Notes under the pieces: model-generated
Told to the model about the DNA's origin: nothing
The model's database searches: none
What the model saw: the letters and a program-made list of their open reading frames with translations, nothing else
Position numbers and translations under genes: made by a program
Part shown: in pieces, positions 11,801 to 23,306 of the stretch
How the letters are laid out: each line of letters begins with the position of its first letter
Numbering within the stretch: the stretch's first letter is position 1
Source: Spisula solida
Taxonomy: Eukaryota > Mollusca > Bivalvia > Venerida > Mactridae
DNA: 64,000 nucleotides
Direction of reading: 5' to 3'
Assembly: GCA_947247005.1 (NCBI GenBank)
Contig: OX365948.1
Location: 3,782,001-3,846,000 of the forward strand

Positions 11801-14800
11801 TTGATCCCTACTCCAGCCGGATCAAAAACAGAAATGCTTTTCAGTGTTTCCCACCTAACATAACTAAAATTACTAAGTCTTTTGGACGAGACGTTAAGCA
11901 AGGTCCCGTGTATGATGCTTTACACCAGCATGTAAAAGAACCAGGGATGCTTCTGGAACTGGGTCATCTTCTGTATCATGCACTATCTCCCGAAAAACTA
12001 AAGTGACTAACCTCTTCTGGGGGCCTCGCCCATATGGATTTCCGGTAGTGAGGATCAATAAAAGCATATATAAAAATAAAAAAACAAAACATTATCAGGT
12101 TTGGTCGTGTAGCCAACAAACAGACCGACTAAACAATACCTGTATACTCCCACTTCTGTTTGTAGGGGGACAAAATAAAAATTGTTTTGGAACAATTTAA
12201 TGTGCTGTATTTTATTAAAGATAAAAACCTGATCCAATTTTCTTTCTGAGTTCCCTGATAATGCTGGCATCATGTTGGACATAGTTGTCACTTCCACGTT
12301 TTTGAGCAAATAATTTCATTGTGTCCTGAATTTCTCGACTCAAACATTCTACAGAGTCGTCCACTAGATGCTCCTATTAACAACAATAACATCAATAATT
12401 TGTGTTACAAAAAATATATGGAGGATCTATCACAAGTTGTCAATTGATATAAACTTAATATAAAACGGGTTTTGGAGATTTTATTAAGTGAGCCTTAAGT
12501 TTATATCAATTAACAACAAATATTAGTTTCTTTATATCATATAACTCTAATAACATACCTTTACGTTGAAATGCTAAAAAATATCACAATCTTTTTTCAG
12601 TGCATTCAAATACTGCATGAACTATAGTTACCTTCAATCAGAAATAAGTTAAATAATAATACATTTTTAGCTCCACTATTCGTAGTGTCCGAGTGTCGGC
12701 GTTAGTGTCGGCATAATGCTTATGTTAAAGTTTAGGTACAGGTTTTTAACCTCTTATATTTTCGAAGTCCTTTGACATAATTAATGCTTTGATACTTTGC
12801 ATACTTGTTCACCATCATGACCCCAACCCATACGCAGGAGTAGGTATAACTCTATCAGGCATATAGTTGAAATTATGTCCCCTTTTTCAACTTATTGCAA
12901 ATAGTGCAAATGTTAAAGTTTAGGTACAAGTTTTTTTACCTCTAATATCTTCGAAGTGCATTCACATATTGCTTTGCATACTTGTTCACCATCATGACCC
13001 CAACCCCTTCACAGGGGTAGGTAACTCTATCAAGCATTTTGTTGAAATTATGCCCCCTTTTGGACTTAGTAATGCAACTGTTAAAGTTTAGGTACAAGTT
13101 TTTTATATTATTATATATGTGTGAAGAGAGTAGATTACCTGTGAAGGATCATTGACGTGTACATCACGTACTGAAGCTGATCTCTCATTTCCCTGTATTT
13201 CCTTACGTTCAACATACTTGTTCTTGCCTTTACCACCTACATGCACAAACTGTAATGGTTTGGCATAGGGAGAATCGTTCTTAGCAGCTGATTTCTGCAT
13301 CTTCTTCATTTGTCGTTCTAGCTGTCTGGTTGTAAGGCCTATCAGACGTACACCTGCTGTATAATGACTGATCACATGTGGTACCTGTTTATGGAAGGTT
13401 TTCTCTATATCTACCAAAGTCTGTTTGATTGAGAACTGTGTAATGGCATTAAATAACCGCTTTCTTCTTGAATAACTTGTTTTCCTCTCTTCGTCTGTAA
13501 TGTGAATATAAGGATTGATTGAAGGTAAATGACTGTTACAAATGATCAGTTTAACACATGGAATGATTCTAGGATCACAGAAATAAATAAATAATTTTTG
13601 AAATACATGTATACCAGTTTTATCAGTGTTGTAAGGAAATAAACGATCTTTAATATGAGCAGATTTAGCTCAGTAGTAACGCACTGGACCATCAATCCAG
13701 AGGTCGTTGGTTCAATCTCTGGCATTGGAATGTGACATTTCTGAAATATTTATAATATTTCCCGCTATATCTGACCCTGTGGTCTTCAAAGTATCTTGGT
13801 AAAGGTGCCAGGAAGCTGTGTATTGGTGCTTTACACCGTGCACATTAAAGAACCAGGCTGTCTATTCGAAATAAGAGCTAGACGCACTTCTGCAGCGCCG
13901 GACATGCCTGTATCTAATGTCTCTCTCTCTTCAGGGGCTTTCTCTCTGTCCCTCTGGTCAGATAATGCTGTATCTGCACAGGTAGTGGATACACCAGCGC
14001 CCTTGTGGTTGCAACACTATAATGTAAAGTGCCTTTGAACGCATGTTCGCATGAAAAAGGTGCTATATAAATCTGGTATATTTATTTTATTATAAAAGCT
14101 CCGCGAGTCGCAAGTGTCGCCTGACGAAATGCAAATTTGTCATGGAAAACTATCCAGTATTGGGCTACATATCAGACTCACAAGAGCTCTCTAGTCATCT
14201 GAACTAAAAACGACAAAGCGATGCTCTGGACAAAAAAATGTCCTGATAAAATCAATCTGAAGGGAGTTATGATTCTTGCGCACTGCACTTCATGTCACAG
14301 CAAAGAAACATGCATTCCTATTTTTGAGTCATTAATAGTTATGGTGACAAAGTTATGCCACGGACAAGAAATGCTTATAAAACCAATCAAAGGGAAAAAA
14401 TTGAAAAATGGCACAAGGTAGATTTACGGTTCTTGTGTACTGCACTTGGACTTTTGGTAAGAAACATGCATACCAAGTTTCAAGTCATTCAACCTCATAG
14501 TGACAAAGTTATCCTCCGGACAAGAAATGCTCAAATTAAATCAATCTAAGGGAAATAATTAAAAAATGATGCAAGGCACAGTTATGGTTCTTGCACACTG
14601 TATTTCTGCTTATTGCAAGAAACATACATACAAAATCTTGAGTCATTTGAACTTAAGGTGACCAAGTTATGCTCCGGACAAGAAATGCTCTAATAAAATC
14701 AATCAAAGGGAAATAATTCAAAAACTATGACAGGTAGAGTTATGGTTCTTGCGCACTGCACTCCGGCTTATTGCAAGAAACATGCCTATCAATTCTTGAG

Positions 14801-17800
14801 TCATTTGAACGTAAGGTGACAAAGTAATGCTCCGGACAAGAAATGCTCTAATAAAATCAATCAAAGGGAAATAATTCAAAAACTATGACAGGTAGAGTTA
14901 TGGTTCTTGCGCACTGCACTTCGGCTTATTGCAAGAAACATGCATACCAAATCTAGAGTCATTTGAACGTAAGGTGACAAAGTTATGCTCCGGACAAGAA
15001 ATGCTCTAATAAAATCAATCAAAGGGAAATAATTCAAAAACTATGACAGGTAGAGTTATGGTTCTTGCGCACTGCACTCCGGCTTATTGCAAGAAACATG
15101 CATACCAATTCTTGAGTCATTTGAACTTAAGGTGACAAAGTTATGCTCCGGACAAGCAATTTGTGACGCCGCCGCCGCCGCCACCGCCGCCGCCGCCGCC
15201 ACCGCCGCCGCCAAAGTAACACCTATATGTCGCCTTTTCAGGCGACACAAAAATGTCATTCAAATCAATTGTTTTTTCTAAACATGATAATTGTATACAC
15301 CTTAAACACTTCGCTGGCTTATAATTATAAGGTTGTAAGTACAAAATAAATATTTTGAGAAAAAATCAAAAAAAATCTATACTTTACAAGAAAAACAAAC
15401 TTTTTATACTTGAGTTTGGTCAAAATGACCACTTAAGATTTTCATAAAAATAGGCTCATAAGAAGGGCCTTGAAGATCCAGATTTCAAATATGCATAAGT
15501 CTTATAAGGTCGTAACCTAATTCTAAGCCAGCGGCTATTTTAGTTCACAACACAGGACATTTTTCATCCATAAGATATTTCAGCTCCGACTTACCAGCAA
15601 CCTCGTCACTTAGTTCACCAAACAAATCTCCTTCCATTGTGGTCATGTGATACAAAAACTCATTGAAATCAATTTGTCCGTCACCATCTTTGTCGACTCT
15701 ACGTAGAAGCTCTTCCACCTCACTGAATGTTATCTCATTATCAACGTTACGTAATTCCTCATACAGGTTATCTACAGTTATGATTCCTGTATTAGACTGA
15801 TCTAACATGTTGAATAACTGAAACAAAAACATACAAACAATTGTAAATAAATTGTACATGTACTGTTAACTAGTTTGATTTGTTGATATTAATTTATTTA
15901 ATAGTTGTTCGTTCCACACACAATTTTATTGGTTTCAATAATTTATTTAAGGTCGATTGTGAAACAAGTTTTCCAACTTATATTAATCACTCTTGACACC
16001 TCATTTCTGATGTTATCTATCGCCACAGGGTATGAGAGAAGAGAAGCCAGTTTCCCTTTTATGCTAATCGTCTAGCAAGGGAACTTCTGGTGCCATTTTT
16101 ATTTTCTCTTTGGTATGAAGCTGCCTGGAATCTCTCTCACACTTGAAGCAGATGCTCTACCACCAGGCTATCGTGGAGGCAGTATTAGTTTGATTGGACA
16201 TATCAGTTGTCTACTAAATATATTTCCATCCTAATAATTACCTAACTATAAGAAGCATTTTTAGGATGCAAAATTCAAGTCATCAATGGGAAGCATCTTA
16301 TAAGTACACCAACAGGAAATTTTAAGGATTGTTTTTCAAGAAAAAGGTACTGACAAAATAAATATCTTCAACACAAATATATTCATATTTCTGCAAATTT
16401 CTGGCATCCTCGAGGTCCAGAAGACTGTTAACATAGGATAGCACTAAGTAGCGCTTTCCATGGGAGGTAATCCATATCTTCTACATTTAATAGAACGGGT
16501 CCAGTAACTAAATAAAGGCGCTCAATAGCACTTTGCTAGCAGGCAACAGACTCCAGGTGCATCTAATATGCATATATAGAGCAAGAATCAGCGTTGAGAA
16601 GAGTAGCTCTTACACCCACATAGAACAAGAATCAGTAAGGAGAAGTGTAGCACATACACCCACATAGAACAAGAATCAGTAAGGAGAAGTGTAGCACATA
16701 CACCCACATGGAACAAGAATCAGTAAGGAGAAGTGTAGCACATACACCCACATGGAACAAGAATCAGTAAGGAGAAGTGTAGCACATACACCCACATGGA
16801 ACAAGAATCAGTAAGGAGAAGTGTAGCACATACACCCACATGGAACAAGAATCAGTAAGGAGAAGTGTAGCACATACACCCACATGGAACAAGAATCAGT
16901 AAGGAGAAGTGTAGCACATACACCCACATGGAACAAGAATCAGTGAGGAGAAGTGTAGCACGTATGCCCACATAGAACAAGAATCAGTGTGGAGAAGTGT
17001 AGCACGTACACCCACATAGAACAAGAATCAGTGTGGAGAAGTGTAGCACGTACACCCACATAGAACAAGAATCAGTGTGGAGAAGTGTAGCACGTATGCC
17101 CACATAGAACAAGAATCAGTGTGGAGAAGTGTAGCACGTACACCCACATAGAACAAGAATCAGTGTGGAGAAGTGTAGCACGTATGCCCACATAGAACAA
17201 GAATCAGTGTGGAGAAGTGTAGCACATACACCCACATAGAACAAGAATCAGTGTGGAGAAGTGTAGCACATACACCCACATAGAACAAGAATCAGTAAGG
17301 AGAAGTGTAGCACATACACCCACATAGAACAAGAATCAGTGTGGAAAAGTATAGCACATATGCCCACATAGAACAAGAATCAGTGTGGAGAAGTGTAACA
17401 CGTACACCCACATAGAACAAGAATCAGTGTGGAGAAGTGTAGCACATACACCCACATAGAACAAGAATCAGTGTGGAGAAGTGTAGCACATACACCCACA
17501 TAGAACAAGAATCAGTGTGGAGAAGTGTAGCATGTATGCCCACATAGAACAAGAATCAGTGTGGAGAAGTGTAGCACGTATGCCCACATAGAACAAGAAT
17601 CAGTGTGGAGAAGTGTAGCACATACACCCACATAGAACAAGAATCAGTGTGGAGAAGTGTAGCACATACACCCACATAGAACAAGAATCAGTGTGGAGAA
17701 GTGTAGCACGTACACCCACATAGAACAAGAATCAGTGTGGAAAAGTATAGCACGTATGCCCACATAGAACAAGAATCAGTGTGGAGAAGTGTAGCACATA

Positions 17801-20800
17801 CACCCACATAGAACAAGAATCAGTGTGGAGAAGTGTAGCACATACACCCACATAGAACAAGAATCAGTAAGGAGAAGTGTAGCACATACACCCACATGGA
17901 ACAAGAATCAGTAAGGAGAAGTGTAGCACATACACCCACATGGAACAAGAATCAGTAAGGAGAAGTGTAGCACATACACCCACATAGAACAAGAATCAGT
18001 GTGGAAAAGTATAGCACGTATGCCCACATAGAACAAGAATCAGTGTGGAGAAGTGTAGCACGTACACCCACATAGAACAAGAATCAGTGTGGAGAAGTGT
18101 AGCACATACACCCACATAGAACAAGAATCAGTAAGGAGAAGTGTAGCATGTATGCCCACATAGAACAAGAATCAGTGTGGAGAAGTGTAGCACGTACACC
18201 CACATAGAACAAGAATCAGTGTGGAGAAGTGTAGCACATACACCCACATAGAACAAGAATCAGTGTGGAGAAGTGTAGCACATACACCCACATAGAACAA
18301 GAATCAGTAAGGAGAAGTGTAGCACGTACACCCACATAGAACAAGAATCAGTAAGGAGAAGTGTAGCACATACACCCACATAGAACAAGAATCAGTAAGG
18401 AGAAGTGTAGCACATACACCCACATAGAACAAGAATCAGTGTGGAGAAGTGTAGCATGTATGCCCACATAGAACAAGAATCAGTGTGGAGAAGTGTAGCA
18501 CGTATGCCCAAATAGAACAAGAATCAGTGTGGAAAAGTGTAGCACATACACCCACATAGAACAAGAATCAGTGTGGAGAAGTGTAGCACATACACCCACA
18601 TAGAACAAGAATCAGTGTGGAGAAGTGTAGCACGTACACCCACATAGAACAAGAATCAGTGTGGAGAAGTGTAGCACATACACCCACATAGAACAAGAAT
18701 CCGTGTGGAGAAGTGTAGCATGTATGCCCACATAGAACAAGAATCAGTGTGGAGAAGTGTAGCACGTATGCCCACATAGAACAAGAATCAGTGTGGAGAA
18801 GTGTAGCACGTATGCCCACATAGAACAAGAATCAGTGTGGAGAAGTGTAGCACGTTACCCACATAGAACAAGAATCAGTGTGGAGAAGTGTAGCATGTTA
18901 CCCACATAGAACAAGAATCAGTGTGGAGAAGTGTAGCACGTTACCCACATAGAACAAGAATCAGTGTGGAGAAGTGTAGCACGTTACCCACATGGAACAA
19001 GAATCAGTGTGGAGAAGTGTAGCACGTTACCCACATAGAACAAGAATCAGTGTGGAGAAGTGTAGCACACAGAACTAGAATCAGTGTGGAGAAGGGACTT
19101 ACATCTCTGAAAGTAGATAATGTTGATTCATCCATCTCTTCCGGTATCAAGTCTGGTTTATCATTGGTGGTATTTTCTGAAACCATAAACAAGAGACCGT
19201 CAGGCAGTAATAATGTGGCACGAGACCATCAGGCAGTCATAATGTGGCATGAGACCGTCAGGCAGTCATAAAGTAGCATGAGACCATCAGGCAGTCATAA
19301 TGTGGCATGAGACCGTCAGGCAGTCATAAAGTAGCATGAGACCATCAGGCAGTCATAATGTGGCATGAGACCGTCAGGCAGTAATAATGTGGCATCAGAC
19401 TGTCAGGCAGTCATAATGTGGCATGAGACCGTCAGGCAGTAATAATGTGGCACGAGACCATCAGGCAGTCATAATGTGGCATGAGACCGTCAGGCAGTCA
19501 TAAAGTAGCATGAGACCATCAGGCAGTCATAATGTGGCATGAGACCGTCAGGCAGTAATAATGTGGCATCAGACTGTCAGGCAGTAATAATGTGGCATCG
19601 ATTATGGCTAGTCCAGATATCTAGATGTAATAGATACCAAGTTAGTTTTTGATTGGCAGTATCCAAAAGTCTTTAAGTTTGGCGTTCGATTATCCAAATG
19701 TAACTTAGGTGAAATTGGCTTTTTGTTCGTTTAGTACGTTTGCTTTTATAATAGCATTGATATTTATAAAAGACAAGTTCCCCTTTTTCTTCAAAACAAC
19801 GCGAAATTCCCCTACCTGTGGGCCCCTGGCCCCAGTCCCAAAAGTGTAGTGAGAGCCCTGTTTGTAGGACTACACTATAATATGGCATGAAGATAATGTG
19901 CATCACTTAATTGACAAGCAAATAATCAGCACCATGAATCTCAATCAAGGAAATACACTTAACTACCATATTCCTAACATAAATTATTTGTAAAATTAAA
20001 ACTCATCTAAACACATAAAACAAGAGGGCAATGATGGACTCCTTATTTTTAACGGAGCAGTAATATCTTAGGTGAAACATCATGATTTATAACCTGAATA
20101 AACTTGCAAAGGGAACGAACACTAAAGAAAAGTACTATTGGGAAAGTTACAGAACAATGACAGTATCAAAGATGCAGGTCACTGAATACAATTGAGTTCT
20201 AAAATGGATTTAAATTATTTTACAAAGACCATGAACACCATGCAAAGGTTTATTTTTGGAAACGAAAGTAATCCAAACAGATACCTGCCAACTTGTATTT
20301 TTTTTTAATTTTAATAAACGTACAAGTACCATAACAGTGATTAATCCTTTACCTTTATCAGTTTTTGTATCGATTGAGTTACTTATAGATCCATGCCTTT
20401 CACTACTGTTTCTCCTGTTGTCTTTATGTTTTTGTTTTCCCTTTGCTTTGTCTTTTGGTTCAATCTGAAAACATTAAAATGTGTATTGAACAGTACCGAA
20501 CAGTATTCAAAAACTTCCATATAACATTTTGTCTAGCAGTTGCTACCTACTAGTATACAATCATACATGGATCCAGTTTATTTTGCTTACGAGGATCGTT
20601 CATTTTATTACCCTGACGATCGATATTGTTGGACGACTAACAGACTGACATTGATGACAACTTACAGGAATACATTCACACCATTCCTTAATTCACATCA
20701 AAATGTCAACTTGTTGGGAGGAAGGGTTTACATAATATTAGTGCTTTAATAAGTACATGTAACGCGAGTCAGCATAAGTCGACGTCAATGTATTGTGACG

Positions 20801-21219
20801 TTACGCCATTTTCACTCCTAAAACCTGACACTATTTCCCTATTTGATCATCGTTTTGGAGCCATAAAGTCACGCGAGCACACACATTTACCATTTCAAGA
20901 TGTTTGGTAGTGATGTTAAATGCTGTACTATAGTAGTTATTCTTCAAGGAGCCATAAAGTCACGCGAGCACACACATTTACCACAATTTTAAGATGTTTG
21001 GTAGTGATGTTAAATGCTGTATCCACTATAATTTCGCATGGTTCAGTATTTACTATGGTAGGTATTCTTCAAGTAAAGTTTACCCCTCCAACTGGTGTAT
21101 AACCGACGACACTTTTCTGTTTCTGACATAGATTGACCTGGTCTTGGATCATCGCGAGGTGATCCTTGTCATCATTGAACAGTTTATTAGCAAAAATCCA
21201 CCATTCCCAAAATGCTTCT
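5801..21219 (-). CDS. EF-hand domain protein, multi-exon gene (first exon uncertain)
   Basis: Nine coding exons join with matching phases and GT-AG borders. In transcript order they are 21219-21084, 20464-20353, 19176-19103, 15817-15595, 13494-13139, 12373-12229, 8013-7828, 7016-6877 and 6202-5801, ending in TGA. Together they give 590 codons. The N-terminal part has an aromatic stretch (FWEWWIF), then a Lys-rich linker (about residues 46-83). The fourth exon holds an EF-hand pair: a first loop DQSNTGIITVDN lacking the acidic residue at position 12, and a canonical second loop DKDGDGQIDFNE expected to bind Ca2+. The rest is basic and helical (RRKRLFNAIT, RQLERQMKKMQK), then a WDHWDKLY segment and a Pro/Ser-rich tail. 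I do not recognise the family. The start Met is not in these exons; a candidate is at 23303. The exon chain is strongly supported, the function is not. Confidence 0.85.
8202..9129. mobile_element. Pogo/Tigger-like MITE (CAGTATAACCTCC ends)
   Basis: Starts CAGTATAACCTCCGTAGAGC and ends GGGAGGTTATACTG, flanked by TA on both sides. Near both ends further CTCTGCAGAGG and CTTCTCAGAGG motifs repeat in both orientations, giving a layered inverted structure. Terminal CAGT with TA target duplication is typical of pogo/Tigger-type elements. It is nested in the 8161-11466 element. Confidence 0.85.
9262..11245. repeat. Palindromic minisatellite, about 61-bp units
   Basis: Each unit contains GGGGGAAAGAATGGACTAGT followed by CAGTTTCTTCCCCC, an inverted repeat centred on ACTAGT, then a spacer CTCTGTTCAGACATTTACAA. 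Two spacer variants (CAGACATTTACAAGTATGAT and CAGAAGTTTACAAGTATGAG) recur in a mixed order. The outer units at 9280-9345 and 11110-11180 are different, carrying CCCCGGGGAAAAAATTGACT. Neither strand carries convincing coding sequence. Confidence 0.93.
11745..12085 (+). mobile_element. tRNA-derived SINE with conserved core
   Basis: The head has an A box (GTGGTCCAGTGGTAAGG) and a B box (GGGTTTGATCCC). The body has GACGTTAAGCAAGGTCCCGT and ATGCTTTACACCAGCATGTA followed by AAAGAACCAGG, a core shared with the SINE at 13664-14090. The 3' end is A-rich. It lies in an intron of the EF-hand gene, on the opposite strand. Confidence 0.8.
12670..13110 (+). repeat. Dispersed element with two internal units
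   Basis: Two tandem copies of a roughly 190-bp unit share GTTAAAGTTTAGGTACA, CATACTTGTTCACCATCATG and ACCCCAACCC. A third partial copy begins at 13080. The entry TAGCTCCACTATTCGTAGTG looks like the start of an element related in layout to the AGCTCACCTG and AGTCCCC families. It is intronic in the EF-hand gene. Confidence 0.65.
13664..14090 (+). mobile_element. tRNA-derived SINE
   Basis: The tRNA-like head has GATTTAGCTCAGTAGTAACG (A box region) and GTTGGTTCAATCTC (B box). The body includes TTGGTGCTTTACACCGTGCA and CATTAAAGAACCAGG, the same core as the SINE at 11745-12085. The tail TGCTATATAAATCTGG ends in TTTATTTTATTATAAA. It lies in an EF-hand gene intron. Confidence 0.8.
14114..15248 (+). 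mobile_element. GTGTCGCCTGA-type short-TIR element with 158-bp units
   Basis: Begins GTGTCGCCTGA and ends TTCAGGCGACAC, short inverted ends. The interior is a tandem series of units, with a clear 158-bp period at 14739, 14897 and 15055 (GTTATGGTTCTTGCGCACTG). Each unit contains GCTCCGGACAAGAAATGCTC and TAATAAAATCAATCAAAGGG. A GCC-rich simple repeat (about 15169-15212) precedes the right end. It is intronic in the EF-hand gene and has no coding capacity. Confidence 0.82.
15307..15537. mobile_element. CGCTGGCTT-type MITE
   Basis: CGCTGGCTTATAATTATAAG at the left is mirrored by CCTAATTCTAAGCCAGCG at the right, over about 230 bp. The interior matches 37447-37690 (GACCACTT, TTTTCATGAAAATAGGCTCG and its variants). 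A third member lies at 48403-48713. It sits 58 nt from the splice donor of the EF-hand exon. Confidence 0.75.
16577..19095. repeat. 44-bp minisatellite in the EF-hand gene intron
   Basis: About 57 units of a 44-bp repeat containing CATAGAACAAGAATCAGTGT, GGAGAAGTGTAGCAC and a variable ATACACCCA or GTATGCCCA segment. Near 18850-19030 units shrink to about 42 bp (CACGTTACCCACAT). The array ends only about 8 nt from the splice donor of exon 19176-19103. Repetitive frames on the minus strand are by-products. Confidence 0.96.
19190..19606. repeat. 29-bp minisatellite next to an exon
   Basis: About 14 units of AGACCGTCAGGCAGTCATAA plus TGTGGCATG, starting about 14 nt outside the acceptor of the 74-nt EF-hand gene exon. 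With the 44-bp array on the other side, this exon is an island of unique sequence between two unrelated arrays. Confidence 0.94.
19607..20352. other. Intron sequence, nothing assigned
   Basis: AT-rich intron of the EF-hand gene. A CAAGAGGGCAATGATGG word near 20022 matches the complement of the 3' tail common to AGCTCACCTG-type elements, suggesting a decayed end of one. No exon was found here. Confidence 0.5.
20858..21040. repeat. Two-copy 91-bp direct repeat
   Basis: GAGCCATAAAGTCACGCGAG at 20858 recurs at 20949, followed in both by CACACACATTTACCA and AAGATGTTTGGTAGTGATGT. It is a recent tandem duplication in the intron just downstream of exon 21219-21084. Confidence 0.85.
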
Positions 21220-21447
21220 CTAAAATAGATTCTTTAGTTTTACAGGTGTATGACTAATACTTTTACGAAATTGTATCATAATCGTTTTTTTTCCCTAACA
21301 AATTCGATTTCATTGCGATATTAATGGAAACATGCTCGTAGTCACTAAACAGCGCATCACGCATACAGAATTGACATCAAACGTTATATAACATAACGTA
21401 GATGTAGACATAACGTTATATGATGCTTTCCGTTGAAAATAGGCAAA

Positions 21448-22745
21448 TATACCACACACACTGTCAAATCAACAAATCTCCAATCTTCAAAACTTAAAAA
21501 CAACACTTGAAAGCGAAAGCAAAGTTATGATAAAGTGGTTTGAGGATAATCTCATGCAGGCTAACCCAGATAAATTCCAAGCTATTTGTATCGGCAAACA
21601 TACTGCTGAAAATATCCAGTCTTTCTCAGTCACAGGAATTGATATTAAATGTGATAGTCATGTTAAACTTTTTGGTATTTAGATTGATTCACTCCTAAAT
21701 TTTGAATTACATATTGTTTTTATTTCAAATATCTGTATCAAAGCAGCCAGACAACTTAATGTTTTATATAGACTTAGTAAATGCCTAACTGTAGAAACCA
21801 AACTTCTTATTTACAAATGTTTTGTTAGATCCAATTTCAACTACTGCCCCATAGTATGGCACTTTTGCAGTAAGAAAAACACCACTAAACTTGAAAGACT
21901 ACAATTTAGAGCCTTAAAATTAGTATTTAACGAATCAAACTATGAAACACTCCTGGACAAAGTAAATATGCCAATTTTAACACTACATGTTAGTCGTCTT
22001 CGCCAAATAGCCATTGAAGTATTTAAAGGACTAAATAATATTTCACCTGTGTATATACAAGAATCAATAAATATTAAATCCAACAACTATAATTTCAGGA
22101 AAATAAACACTCTTGAAGTGCCAGCAGTAAATACAACTACCTATGGAGAGAAGAGTTTCCGCTTTGCTGCCGTCCAGGTGTGGAACAGTCTACCTAACGA
22201 ATTACGTGCAACTACCGACTATAAAGAGTTCAGGAGACTGACCCACACCTGGAGCGGTTCAAAGTGGGCATGCACCATGTGTTCATAATTTCTTGTTCAA
22301 TTTTGTTCTAGTTACCTCCCTTTAGCTGGTATTGTCATGTGGACATTGTTTTGTGTGCTTTGTGTTGTTTAGTCATGTCTTTAAATGCTTATATGTAACA
22401 TTATGCAATTATTTCATGTATGTTTGGTTAACAGTCAAAATTATTGACCCGAGGTATCGGGGAAGACTTTTGAACTGTTGCCCGAGGCCGATAATGACAG
22501 TCTTGAATTTATAACAAAATTTGTCCGCTATTAGTATGACAAAATGTCCTAAAAATATCCTTTTTGTTTGATGAATTAGAAGAACGTTATTGTAGTTATA
22601 TAGAGTATTAGGTAATAAAACAATTATTTCATGTCTGTTTCTGGTTAACAGTCAAAACTATTGTCCCTCGGTATCGGGATACAAGCTTTAAGCTTATGTT
22701 ATATGTGTTAACTCATAACCGACTTTAAATAAAGAGTATCTTATC
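21448..22745 (+). pseudogene. 5'-truncated CR1/Jockey-like non-LTR retrotransposon
   Basis: Plus-strand translation gives the C-terminal end of a non-LTR reverse transcriptase: NFNYCPIVWHFC, KLERLQFRALKLVF, VSRLRQIAIEVFKGLNNISP and the terminal YGEKSFRFAAVQVWNSLPNE. One stop interrupts it near 21680, and the 3' part is open from 21968 to 22288. The 3' end near 22725-22745 (AATAAAGAGTATCTTATCTG) looks like the short tail typical of such elements. The catalytic domain is missing, so it is a dead copy. Confidence 0.85.
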
Positions 22746-23204
22746 TGATCAACACTCTACATTTCACTGAAAACTTGGACTGGGCTTGGTAGCCCTTAGT
22801 TGGGTTACTATAGTAACCACAGTTTGTGTTCGGTTGGATATACTATAACCAAGTTTTGTCAGATTATCAAGTTGGTGAGTAAGTCTCATTAAATAAAAAA
22901 TTATTACAATTGCATGTTTCAATCAAGCGCTATGGCGATTGTCCTGGTATTAAATGAATGGCCGACGTACGGTGTCCAATCAGCTATTTTTTCTTAGAGG
23001 TAGTGAAAACTTGATAGTTAATAATGATAGTATAAACACGATACTATGAAACAACTTTAGCAAAATGTAGATAGTATGATAGTGATAATGCAATGGTGTA
23101 AACAGCAGAAATAAAATCGATTTTCACTATCATAGTTTTGTGTTTTCATTTCACCAAAGAATACATGATAATGGAACTGACACTTAGCTAAATTTCCTAT
23201 AGGA
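22746..23204. other. Unassigned sequence
   Basis: No gene recognised. GGGTTACTATAGTAACC at about 22803 is a short palindrome. The stretch lies between the retrotransposon remnant and the candidate promoter of the EF-hand gene. Confidence 0.5.
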
Positions 23205-23306
23205 GCCGCCATTTTTAAAAGACATAAGACGATCGGTGTACATCAGTAGCGATAAATGCCGAACGGACCGTTCCGATTGTTTTGCTGCTATAGCCGCCTC
23301 CATCTT
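23205..23306 (-). promoter_or_regulatory. Candidate promoter and first exon of the EF-hand gene
   Basis: On the minus strand AAGATGGAGGCGGC (23306-23293) and AAAAATGGCGGC (23216-23205) resemble YY1-type motifs often found just downstream of transcription starts, in the orientation of the EF-hand gene. The ATG at 23303 is in a good context and opens a frame starting MEAAIAAKQSER. A possible weak donor (CG before GTCCGT) would give the phase needed by exon 21219-21084. This is inference only. Confidence 0.3.

Noticed and set aside
11752..11830. Functional tRNA gene
   Set aside because: Boxes are present, but the head is followed by a SINE core shared with another copy and an A-rich tail.
15056..15344. 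Ala- or Gly-rich frames across a GCC repeat
   Set aside because: Simple repeat inside a TIR element, with mirrored frames on both strands and no other coding signal.
18568..18828. An 86-codon frame of repeating LHTDSCSMW units
   Set aside because: It is the 44-bp minisatellite translated on the minus strand.
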